DNA of 8,971 nt from an uncultured Roseateles sp. (lineage in GTDB: Bacteria > Pseudomonadota > Gammaproteobacteria > Burkholderiales > Burkholderiaceae): the NCBI GenBank assembly GCA_946480605.1, contig CAMLKW010000189.1, positions 1 through 8,971 of the forward strand, written 5' to 3'. Below the pieces are notes generated by a model. The model was not told where the DNA came from, made no database searches, and saw only the letters and a list, made by a program, of their open reading frames with translations. A program made the translations under genes and the position numbers. Shown here one piece after another: positions 1 through 5,533 of this stretch (position 1 is the first letter of the stretch; the number at the start of each line of letters is the position of its first letter).

Positions 1-217
1 TTATTTTCGAAGCACTCGGCGACTCTCTCAAGCCCACCCGAACCTTTCGGCCCGCCTCGCCAACTCAGCTCTGCGTCTTTCAACTCAGTGTTGTGATCAG
101 CGAAGCCCACGACTGTAGCACAGGAATTTTGGGGAGGGCAAGAATTTCTGCAAATTGGTTTGTTGAGCAGCCCTTGTCGCCTGGAGCGCCGGCGGCCTCA
201 ATCACCCGGTGCGGCTT
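1..217. other. Non-coding stretch left of ptsI, probable leader of an outgoing minus-strand transcript
   Basis: I see no convincing gene here. On the minus strand, beyond the ptsI stop codon, there is an A/T-rich patch (about 140-165), promoter-like hexamers (112-141) and then a leader running to the left edge. The leader contains an 8-bp direct repeat, CAACTCAG on the plus strand, at 61-68 and 81-88. It also contains a small perfect hairpin: CCGAA at 38-42 pairs with TTCGG at 46-50 around a 3-nt loop. No clear intrinsic terminator for ptsI is visible. Confidence 0.5.
112..141 (-). promoter_or_regulatory. Sigma70-type promoter on the minus strand reading off the left edge, stable-RNA-like
   Basis: Read on the minus strand, a -35 element TTGCCC (136-141) is followed after 18 nt by a -10 element TACAGT (112-117). 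The -10 is preceded by TGC, an extended -10 signature. Upstream, about 142-165, lies an A/T-rich segment that would serve as an UP element. Downstream is a G/C-rich discriminator, CGTGGGC. UP-like tract, GC-rich discriminator and a leader beginning GGGCTTCGCTGATC together recall ribosomal RNA operon promoters of Burkholderiales from memory. The product lies outside the window, so rRNA is an inference. Confidence 0.45.
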
Positions 218-1996
218 TCAATGCACACCAGCAGGTGCGGCCCTGACGGCAGCCAGCTCCCGCTCGGCCGTGGCTTGCGGATCCTCACTATCCAGTAGCT
301 TGGGTAGCGCGCACGCCAGACGCTGAGCGTCGGCGCGCAGCACGCGTTGCTTCACAGCCGGAATCTGCGACGGGTGCATGGAGAAGCTGCGCAAGCCCAT
401 GGCCAGCAGTAGTTCCGTGAAGTCAGGGTCGCCTGCCATCTCGCCGCAGACGCTCACACCCTTGCCTGCCGCGCGCGCCTGCGCGATGGACTGGCTGATC
501 AGTTGGAGAACCGCCGGATGCCATGGGTCATACAGATGGGCTACGGCTTCATCGGCGCGGTCGATGGCCAGCGTGTATTGGATGAGGTCGTTAGTGCCAA
601 TGGAGACGAAGTCCACATGCCGCAGCAGCAGCGGCAGCATGACCGCAGCGGCCGGAATCTCGATCATGACGCCCAGTTCCACGCGCGTGTACGCATGGCC
701 GGTGTCGGTAAGCTGCTGCTGCACCTTCTTGATGGTCTCCAGGATCTGCCGAACCTCACTGAGGTGGGCCACCATGGGAATCAGCAGCCTGACCTTGCCA
801 TGGGCACTCGCTCTATAGATGGCACGCAGCTGCTGTCTGAACATACTGGGCTCGGCCAGGCTCCAGCGGATGGCGCGCAAGCCCATGGCTGGATTCAGTA
901 CATGCTCGTGCCGCAGTTCGTTGACCGTGAGTCGATCCAGCGGCTTGTCGGCGCCAACGTCGACGGTGCGAATCGTCACCGGCATGCCTTTCATCGCCTC
1001 GACCGCCGCCTTGTAAGCCTCGAACTGTTCGTCCTCGCTGGGCAGCTCGCCGTCACGGTTCATGAACAGGAACTCGCTGCGGAACAGCCCGACGCCGGTG
1101 GCGCCCGCCGCGACAGCCGCCTCGGCGTCGGCCGGCATCTCGATGTTGGCGTGCAGTTCGATGTGTTCGCCGTCCAGCGTGACTGCCGGCGTATGGCGCA
1201 GGCGGGCCAGCCGTGCCCGCTCCAGTTCGCTCTGGCGCTGGCGGAACCGGTACTCCTCCAGCACGATGGGCGAGGGGTTGACGATGACCGTGCCAGCGTC
1301 GCCGTCGATGATGACCCAGTCGTCCTGCATGATGAGCCGCGAGGCCTCCCGCGTGCCGACCACGGCCGGGATGTCCATGCTGCGGGCGACGATGGCGGTG
1401 TGCGAGGTCTTTCCGCCGATGTCCGTGATGAAGCCGCGGAACACGCTGCGCTTGAACTGGATCATGTCCGCCGGAGCGATGTCGGCAGCCACCAGCAACA
1501 GCGGATCCTCGCCGGCAAAGTCGCGCGGCGTGGCGGGCGTGGGCGCGTCACCCTGCTCCTGGGCCAGCGCCCCCAGCACACGTTCCACCACCTGCTCCAG
1601 GTCGGCCTTGCGTTCGCGCAGGTAGTCGTCCTCCATCTCGTCGAAGGCGCGCGCGAGCACCTCGAGCTGCGCGGACAAGGCCCACTCGGCGTTGTAGTGC
1701 CGGTCGACGATCCATTGGCTGGCCTCGCCGGTGAAGGCTTCGTCGTGAAGCAGCATCAGGTGCACGTCCAGCAGTGCGGCCAGCTCGTGCGGGGCGTCGT
1801 CGGGCAGTTCGTTCTTCAGCGTCTCCAGCTCCTGCACGACGGCATCCCGCCCGCGCAGCAGCCGGGCGATCTCGGCCTGGATCTGGTCCGGCGCCACGAA
1901 ATAGTGGGCCACGTCGACACGGCTGGACGCCACCAGCACCGCGCGGCCGATGGCCACGCCGCGTGAGACCGCAATGCCGAACACCTGGAAACTCAT
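218..1996 (-). CDS. ptsI: Phosphoenolpyruvate-protein phosphotransferase (PTS enzyme I)
   Basis: Cytoplasmic first enzyme of the PTS: it takes phosphate from phosphoenolpyruvate onto a histidine and passes it to HPr. The protein is 592 aa, slightly longer than the 575 aa of E. coli enzyme I. The N-terminal HPr-binding and swivelling domains carry GGKTSHTAIVAR at 194-205 with phospho-acceptor His199. The C-terminal PEP-binding barrel carries LFRSEFLFM (304-312), RTVDVGADK (343-351), GTNDLIQYTL (467-476) and SVCGEMAG with catalytic Cys517. All key residues are present. I chose the ATG at 1996 because AAAGGG (2002-2007) lies 5 nt upstream and homology begins at MSFQVFGIAVSRG; a start at 2056 would add 20 residues that do not resemble the family. 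It is not contiguous with ptsH, since a plus-strand gene lies between them. Confidence 0.97.
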   Translation of the reverse strand: MSFQVFGIAVSRGVAIGRAVLVASSRVDVAHYFVAPDQIQAEIARLLRGRDAVVQELETLKNELPDDAPHELAALLDVHLMLLHDEAFTGEASQWIVDRHYNAEWALSAQLEVLARAFDEMEDDYLRERKADLEQVVERVLGALAQEQGDAPTPATPRDFAGEDPLLLVAADIAPADMIQFKRSVFRGFITDIGGKTSHTAIVARSMDIPAVVGTREASRLIMQDDWVIIDGDAGTVIVNPSPIVLEEYRFRQRQSELERARLARLRHTPAVTLDGEHIELHANIEMPADAEAAVAAGATGVGLFRSEFLFMNRDGELPSEDEQFEAYKAAVEAMKGMPVTIRTVDVGADKPLDRLTVNELRHEHVLNPAMGLRAIRWSLAEPSMFRQQLRAIYRASAHGKVRLLIPMVAHLSEVRQILETIKKVQQQLTDTGHAYTRVELGVMIEIPAAAVMLPLLLRHVDFVSIGTNDLIQYTLAIDRADEAVAHLYDPWHPAVLQLISQSIAQARAAGKGVSVCGEMAGDPDFTELLLAMGLRSFSMHPSQIPAVKQRVLRADAQRLACALPKLLDSEDPQATAERELAAVRAAPAGVH

Positions 1997-2001
1997 CGAC
2001 A

Positions 2002-2007
2002 CCCTTT
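2002..2007 (-). promoter_or_regulatory. Ribosome binding site of ptsI
   Basis: AAAGGG on the minus strand, 5 nt before the ATG at 1996. It is one of the few Shine-Dalgarno-like sequences in the window and decides the ptsI start. Further upstream a TTGACG (2084-2089) and TATGAA (2063-2068) pair could be a promoter, but the 15-nt spacing is short. Confidence 0.6.
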
Positions 2008-2103
2008 CACAGACCGAGCGGCCAATGTAGCGCGAGCCGCCCGCCCGGCGCGTCATGGTTTTTTCATAGGGCCTTCACCTCGGCGTCAAACCCGGCGCCC
2101 AGC

Positions 2104-2922
2104 ATGGCGGCCATGAATCGCAACACTATCGTCACGCATGCGCTGACGCATGCCCCCAACCTGCCGCCCTCCGCGCGGCGCGCGCTGCCCTCCTCGCGCC
2201 TCAGCGTCGACTGGGCGCGCAGCGAAGCCGAGGTGCGCGAGGCCCAGGCGCTGCGCTACCAGGTGTTCGCCGTCGAGATGGGCGCCCGGCTGGCGCCGCC
2301 CAAGGGCGCGCCGGCCGGCCTGGACATCGATCTGTTCGACGCCTACTGCGAACACCTGCTGGTGCGCGCCGGCGGCGAGGACGGCGAGCCGGGCCCGGTC
2401 GTGGGCACCTACCGCGTGCTGACGCCGGCGGCGGCCAAGCGGGCCGGCGGGCTGTACAGCGACACCGAATTCGACCTGACCCGGCTGCGTTCGCTGCGCC
2501 CGCGCGTGGCGGAAATCGGCCGCTCCTGCGTGCATGCCGAGCACCGCAGCGGCGGCGCCATCATTGCGCTGTGGGGCGCGCTGGCCGAGTTCATGAACCG
2601 CAACGGGCTGGATACCGTCATCGGCTGCGCCAGCGTCAGCATGCGCGACGGCGGCCATTTCGCGGCCAGCCTGTGGAAGCAGATCGCCACCCAGCACCTG
2701 GCGCCCATCGACTGCCAGGTGCGTCCGCGCCTGCCGCTGCCGATCGCGCATCTGCGCCAGGACCTGGTGGTGGAGCCGCCGGCGCTGATCCGCGGCTACC
2801 TGCGCTGCGGCGCCAAGCTGATGGGCGAGCCGGCCTGGGACCCTGACTTCAATACCGCCGACCTGCCGCTGCTGCTGCGCACGGCGGACCTACCGGCGCG
2901 CTTTCGCCGCATCACCGGCTGA
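2104..2922 (+). CDS. GNAT-fold N-acyltransferase, OlsB / hemolysin-like
   Basis: Likely transfers an acyl group from acyl-ACP or acyl-CoA to an amine. OlsB members acylate ornithine in the first step of ornithine-lipid synthesis, and related proteins are often labelled hemolysin. The protein is 272 aa. Family signatures are LRYQVFAVEMGARL (50-63), the segment GTYRVL (101-106), EIGRSCVHAEHR (137-148) for the acyl-donor region, and a C-terminal half with PPALIRGYLRCGAKLMGEPA followed by DFNTADLPLLL (248-258). There is no signal peptide or membrane helix. An alternative start at 2113 (MNRNTIV) removes three residues, and neither start has a good ribosome binding site. The gene is divergent from ptsI (107-nt gap) and convergent with ptsH (8-nt gap). 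No olsA-type partner lies next to it, so ornithine as substrate is unproven. Confidence 0.85.
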   Translation: MAAMNRNTIVTHALTHAPNLPPSARRALPSSRLSVDWARSEAEVREAQALRYQVFAVEMGARLAPPKGAPAGLDIDLFDAYCEHLLVRAGGEDGEPGPVVGTYRVLTPAAAKRAGGLYSDTEFDLTRLRSLRPRVAEIGRSCVHAEHRSGGAIIALWGALAEFMNRNGLDTVIGCASVSMRDGGHFAASLWKQIATQHLAPIDCQVRPRLPLPIAHLRQDLVVEPPALIRGYLRCGAKLMGEPAWDPDFNTADLPLLLRTADLPARFRRITG

Positions 2923-2930
2923 GCTGCGGC

Positions 2931-3200
2931 CTATTGGCCTTCGCCGAACTTGTCGTTGACGAGGGCGGTGATCTGGTCCTGGGCGGCCTGCTCGTCCTCG
3001 CCGTCCGTCTCCAGCTCGACGCTGGCGCCCATGCCGGCGGCCAGCATCATCACGCCCATGATGCTCTTGGCGTTCACGCGCCGGCCGTTGCGGCTCATGT
3101 GCACCTCGCACTTGAAGCTGCCGGCCAGTTTGGTCAGCTTGGCGGACGCACGAGCATGGAGACCCAGCTTGTTGCTGATGGTGAGGGTGGACTTGATCAT
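2931..3200 (-). CDS. ptsH: Phosphocarrier protein HPr
   Basis: Small cytoplasmic phosphocarrier that accepts phosphate from enzyme I and hands it to EIIA proteins. It is 89 aa, normal for the family. LGLHARASAKL places the phospho-acceptor His at position 15, and NAKSIMGVMML places the regulatory Ser at 46, the site used by HPr kinase/phosphorylase in organisms that have HprK. Both sites are intact. The ATG at 3200 overlaps the EIIA stop codon as ATGA and has no Shine-Dalgarno of its own, so translation is probably coupled to EIIA. The 3' end is 8 nt from the stop of the convergent acyltransferase, leaving little room for a dedicated terminator. Confidence 0.97.
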   Translation of the reverse strand: MIKSTLTISNKLGLHARASAKLTKLAGSFKCEVHMSRNGRRVNAKSIMGVMMLAAGMGASVELETDGEDEQAAQDQITALVNDKFGEGQ

Positions 3201-3604
3201 TCGTCGGGAGGCAAGGGAGGCGTGGCGACGATGCCGCTGACCGCGCCCTGCACGGCGCGCCGGGCCAGCTCGGTCAAAGACTTCTGGCTGGCGTAGCAGA
3301 GCGTGCGCCACAGCATGGGCACGCTGACACCGGTGAGCACCTGCACCTGCTCGCCCGCCAGGCGCTGGGCGCCGTTGCTGGGCGTGGCGCCGAACACGTC
3401 GGTCAGCACCAGCCAGTCGGCAGCACCAGCCCCGGCCATCAGCGCGCGCGCGGCCGTCTCGACGTCGTCGGCGCACATGCCGGGTTGGACGTCCAGCACG
3501 GCCAGCGTGGGCGCGCAGTCGGGGAAGGTGTGTTCGGCCACCTGCCGCAGCGCGGAGGCCAGCGGCGCGTGGGCAATCACAAGCAGATGGGGCATGGCCG
3601 GCAT
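3197..3604 (-). CDS. PTS EIIA component, mannose/fructose family (ManX-EIIA-like)
   Basis: Cytoplasmic phospho-acceptor of the mannose-type EIIA family; it receives phosphate from HPr. It is 135 aa, a stand-alone EIIA domain with no EIIB fused. The N-terminus HLLVIAHAPLASALR carries the active-site His12 at the end of the first beta strand, and LTDVFGATPSNGAQRLA (67-83) matches the family's conserved D-x-x-G-x-x-P-x-N motif. The start at 3604 is 1 nt from the TAA of the upstream lipoprotein gene; the ATG at 3595 (MPHLLVIAHA) is an equally reasonable start. The stop overlaps the ptsH start by ATGA. With no EIIB or EIIC nearby, a regulatory role is likelier than sugar uptake, but its target is unknown. 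Confidence 0.92.
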   Translation of the reverse strand: MPAMPHLLVIAHAPLASALRQVAEHTFPDCAPTLAVLDVQPGMCADDVETAARALMAGAGAADWLVLTDVFGATPSNGAQRLAGEQVQVLTGVSVPMLWRTLCYASQKSLTELARRAVQGAVSGIVATPPLPPDE

Positions 3605-3605
3605 G

Positions 3606-4106
3606 TTAGCGGGCCGCCTCGATGCGCAGCCCGGCGACGAAGATCTCCCACGCGGCCGCGTCGTCGGCCTGGGCCGTCATCAGCGCCTGGTACACGCGCC
3701 CACCGTAGGCAAACACTGCGATGCGGGTGACGCTGGCAGCCCCGGCGAAGCGGTACTGGGCCGCCTCCGGCAGCGGGGTCATGCCGGGCACCTGCAGCGC
3801 CACCGCCGCCGGCAGGGGCTGGCCCAGCTTGGCCGCCAGCGCCTGGGCCATGGCCTTCAGCGCAGCGCCGGCCTGCGAGGCGTCGGGCGCATCGGCCCAG
3901 GACAGCGCAAAGCCCCGCCCCCCCGCCTCGCACTGGGCCAGGCCCATGCCCGGGCGCTGTTCCAGCTCCGGCTTGCAGGGGAAGGCCGCCACGGCTCCAG
4001 AGCTGGCCGGCCGCGTCTCGCGCCAGTTCAGCGCCGGCTGGCAGGCCGTCAACAGCGCCAGCAGGGCGGGCATTAGGGCAAATCCGGCGGGAGGGCTGAA
4101 GCGCAT
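3606..4106 (-). CDS. Conserved hypothetical lipoprotein heading the EIIA-HPr operon
   Basis: Function not recognised. The protein is 166 aa and has a lipoprotein signal: MRFSPPAGFALMPALLALL then lipobox LTAC with Cys22, so the mature protein is probably lipid-anchored in the envelope. The mature part starts with QPALNWRETRP, continues with a short Phe-Pro-Cys-Lys segment, and is otherwise Ala-rich with no catalytic motif I can name. From memory, similar small CxPALNWRE lipoproteins occur near pts genes in Comamonadaceae-type genomes; this is not checked. I chose the ATG at 4106 because it gives a proper signal peptide; an in-frame ATG at 4145 would add 13 non-signal residues. The stop codon is 1 nt from the EIIA start, so the two are probably translationally coupled. 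It has no Shine-Dalgarno and may be leaderless. Confidence 0.8.
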   Translation of the reverse strand: MRFSPPAGFALMPALLALLTACQPALNWRETRPASSGAVAAFPCKPELEQRPGMGLAQCEAGGRGFALSWADAPDASQAGAALKAMAQALAAKLGQPLPAAVALQVPGMTPLPEAAQYRFAGAASVTRIAVFAYGGRVYQALMTAQADDAAAWEIFVAGLRIEAAR

Positions 4107-4112
4107 GGGCGA

Positions 4113-4118
4113 ATTATC
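4113..4118 (-). promoter_or_regulatory. -10-like hexamer for the lipoprotein-EIIA-HPr operon
   Basis: GATAAT on the minus strand lies 6 nt before the ATG at 4106. Transcription from it would start at or next to the start codon, giving a leaderless or nearly leaderless mRNA. No Shine-Dalgarno sequence exists between it and the ATG. I find no good -35 hexamer at 16-18 nt, so the assignment is tentative. Confidence 0.4.
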
Positions 4119-4132
4119 GGCAGCCGCCCCGC

Positions 4133-4138
4133 CACAAT
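4133..4138 (+). promoter_or_regulatory. -10-like hexamer for the CoA-transferase gene
   Basis: CACAAT on the plus strand lies 6 nt before the ATG at 4145, the same geometry as the hexamer serving the divergent gene. There is no Shine-Dalgarno sequence, and no clear -35 at normal spacing. The match to TATAAT is 4 of 6. Confidence 0.25.
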
Positions 4139-4144
4139 TCCGCA

Positions 4145-5392
4145 ATGCAAGAGTTGTCCCCTCCCCAAGCCCCTCAGGCGCTGTCGGGCGTGCGCGTGCT
4201 GGACCTGTCCCGCGTGCTGGCCGGCCCCTGGTGCACGCAGACGCTGGCCGACCTGGGCGCCGACGTCATCAAGATAGAACGCCCCGGCAGCGGCGACGAC
4301 ACCCGCGCCTGGGGCCCGCCCTATCTGAAGGACGCCGACGGCCGGGACACCACCGAGGCCGCCTACTTCCTGGGCGCCAACCGCAACAAGCGCTCGCTGG
4401 CCGTGGACCTGTCCAGGCCCGAGGGCCAGGCCATCGTGCGCAAGCTGGCCGGCCAGGTGGACGTGCTGGTCGAGAACTTCAAGGTCGGCGACCTGGCCCG
4501 CTACGGGCTGGACGCGCAAAGCCTGCTGGCCGACCACCCCGGCCTGGTCATCTGTTCCATCACCGGCTTCGGCCAGACCGGCCCCTACGCCGACCGCGCC
4601 GGCTACGACTACGCCGTGCAAGGCATGGGCGGGCTGATGAGCGTGACCGGCGAACGCGACGATCTGCCCGGCGGCGGCCCGCAGAAGGTGGGCGTGGCGG
4701 TGGCCGACCTGTTCACCGGCATGTATGCCACCGTCGCCATCCTGGCCGCGCTGCGCCACCGCGACGCCACCGGCCAGGGCCAGATCATCGACATGGCCTT
4801 GTTCGACACCCAGCTCGCCATGCTCGCCAACCTGGGCAGCAACTACCTGTGCAGCGGCAAGGCGCCGGGCCGCATGGGCAATGCCCACCAAAACATCGTG
4901 CCCTACCAGGTGTTCGAGACCCGCGACGGCCACCTGATCCTGGCCGTGGGCAACGACCGCCAGTTCGCCAAGTTCTGCGACATCGCCGGCCGCCCGGACT
5001 GGGCGGCCGACCCTCGCTTTGCCACCAACTCCGAGCGGGTGCGCAACCGCGCCGTCCTCGTGCCCCTGCTGGAGGACGCCATCCGCCAGCGTCCGCGCGC
5101 GGACTGGCTGGCCGCGCTGGAGGCGGCCAAGGTGCCCTGTGGTTCCATCAACTCAATTGGTGAGGCGCTGGCCGACCCGCAGGCGCAAGCTCGCGGGGCC
5201 GTGATCGACCTGCCCCACCCATTGACCCCCGATCTGCGCCTCATCGCCAGCCCGATGAAGCTGTCAGCCACGCCCGTGCAGTACCGGTACGCGCCGCCGC
5301 TGTTGGGCCAGCACAGCGATGACTTGCTGCGTGAAGCCGGCTGTAGCGTGGAAGAAATCACGAATTTGCGTGCGGCGGGCGTGATCGGGTGA
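4145..5392 (+). CDS. CaiB/BaiF family class III CoA-transferase
   Basis: Moves coenzyme A between carboxylic acids through an enzyme-bound aspartyl-CoA anhydride; expected to be a cytoplasmic, interlocked homodimer. The protein is 415 aa, usual for the family. The N-terminal Rossmann-type part begins LSGVRVLDLSRVLAGPWCTQ (13-32) and ADLGADVIKIERPGSGDDTR (35-54). NRNKRSLAVDL (79-89), SITGFGQTGPYADRAGYD (138-155) and VAVADLFTGMYA (184-195) follow, with Asp188 as the expected catalytic nucleophile. The small domain contains MGNAHQNIVPYQVFET (244-259). It looks nearer to the succinyl-CoA:dicarboxylate (glutarate-like) CoA-transferases than to formyl-CoA:oxalate transferase, but the substrate cannot be read from the sequence. 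No acyl-CoA dehydrogenase or other catabolic partner is adjacent. It is divergent from the lipoprotein operon across 38 nt. Confidence 0.93.
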   Translation: MQELSPPQAPQALSGVRVLDLSRVLAGPWCTQTLADLGADVIKIERPGSGDDTRAWGPPYLKDADGRDTTEAAYFLGANRNKRSLAVDLSRPEGQAIVRKLAGQVDVLVENFKVGDLARYGLDAQSLLADHPGLVICSITGFGQTGPYADRAGYDYAVQGMGGLMSVTGERDDLPGGGPQKVGVAVADLFTGMYATVAILAALRHRDATGQGQIIDMALFDTQLAMLANLGSNYLCSGKAPGRMGNAHQNIVPYQVFETRDGHLILAVGNDRQFAKFCDIAGRPDWAADPRFATNSERVRNRAVLVPLLEDAIRQRPRADWLAALEAAKVPCGSINSIGEALADPQAQARGAVIDLPHPLTPDLRLIASPMKLSATPVQYRYAPPLLGQHSDDLLREAGCSVEEITNLRAAGVIG

Positions 5393-5396
5393 GTGC

Positions 5397-5436
5397 AAAC
5401 CCACCCCTGAACCAAGGGTTTCCCCCCGCACAGGGG
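5397..5436. repeat. Two overlapping inverted repeats after the CoA-transferase gene
   Basis: AAACCC (5397-5402) pairs with GGGTTT (5416-5421), and CCCCTG (5404-5409) pairs with CAGGGG (5431-5436). The arms interleave, so the two stems exclude each other. It begins 4 nt after the CoA-transferase stop. There is no run of T after either stem, so it is not a standard intrinsic terminator. The rest of the 141-nt gap up to 5533 holds no gene that I can support. Confidence 0.4.
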
Positions 5437-5533
5437 ATGGAGCACCCGAGTTGCTGCACTGAGCATGCGCCTTCATAGACCGCGGCCACCCAAGCACTAG
5501 AACCACTGCCGCGGCTTCTCTCAATTCGGGGCC

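Noticed and set aside
170..217. Possible ptsI terminator with GC-rich palindromes such as GCCGGC
   Set aside because: The stems are too short and no T-run follows on the minus strand.
93..326. Plus-strand open frame of 77 codons at the left edge
   Set aside because: It overlaps the ptsI 3' end antisense, has no ribosome binding site and no recognisable sequence.
503..1966. Long plus-strand open frame (487 codons) opposite ptsI
   Set aside because: It lies wholly antisense to a ptsI with all its motifs intact. Its translation is a low-complexity His/Gln/Val/Arg mix with no recognisable domain, as expected for a GC-rich antisense frame.
1997..2056. Longer ptsI start at 2056
   Set aside because: It adds 20 non-homologous residues, whereas the ATG at 1996 has AAAGGG at 5 nt.
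1774..2103. Upstream extension of the acyltransferase frame
   Set aside because: The extra residues are Arg/Pro/Ser-rich and overlap ptsI antisense; family similarity starts only after about 2200, and the ATG at 2104 or 2113 suffices.
3201..3476. Upstream extension of the HPr frame
   Set aside because: It overlaps the EIIA gene out of frame and is Arg-rich; HPr begins at the ATGA overlap at 3200 and has the standard length.
4073..4933. Minus-strand open frame of 286 codons opposite the CoA-transferase
   Set aside because: Antisense shadow: its Gly/Ala/Val/His-rich translation has no motifs, and the opposite strand encodes a complete family member.
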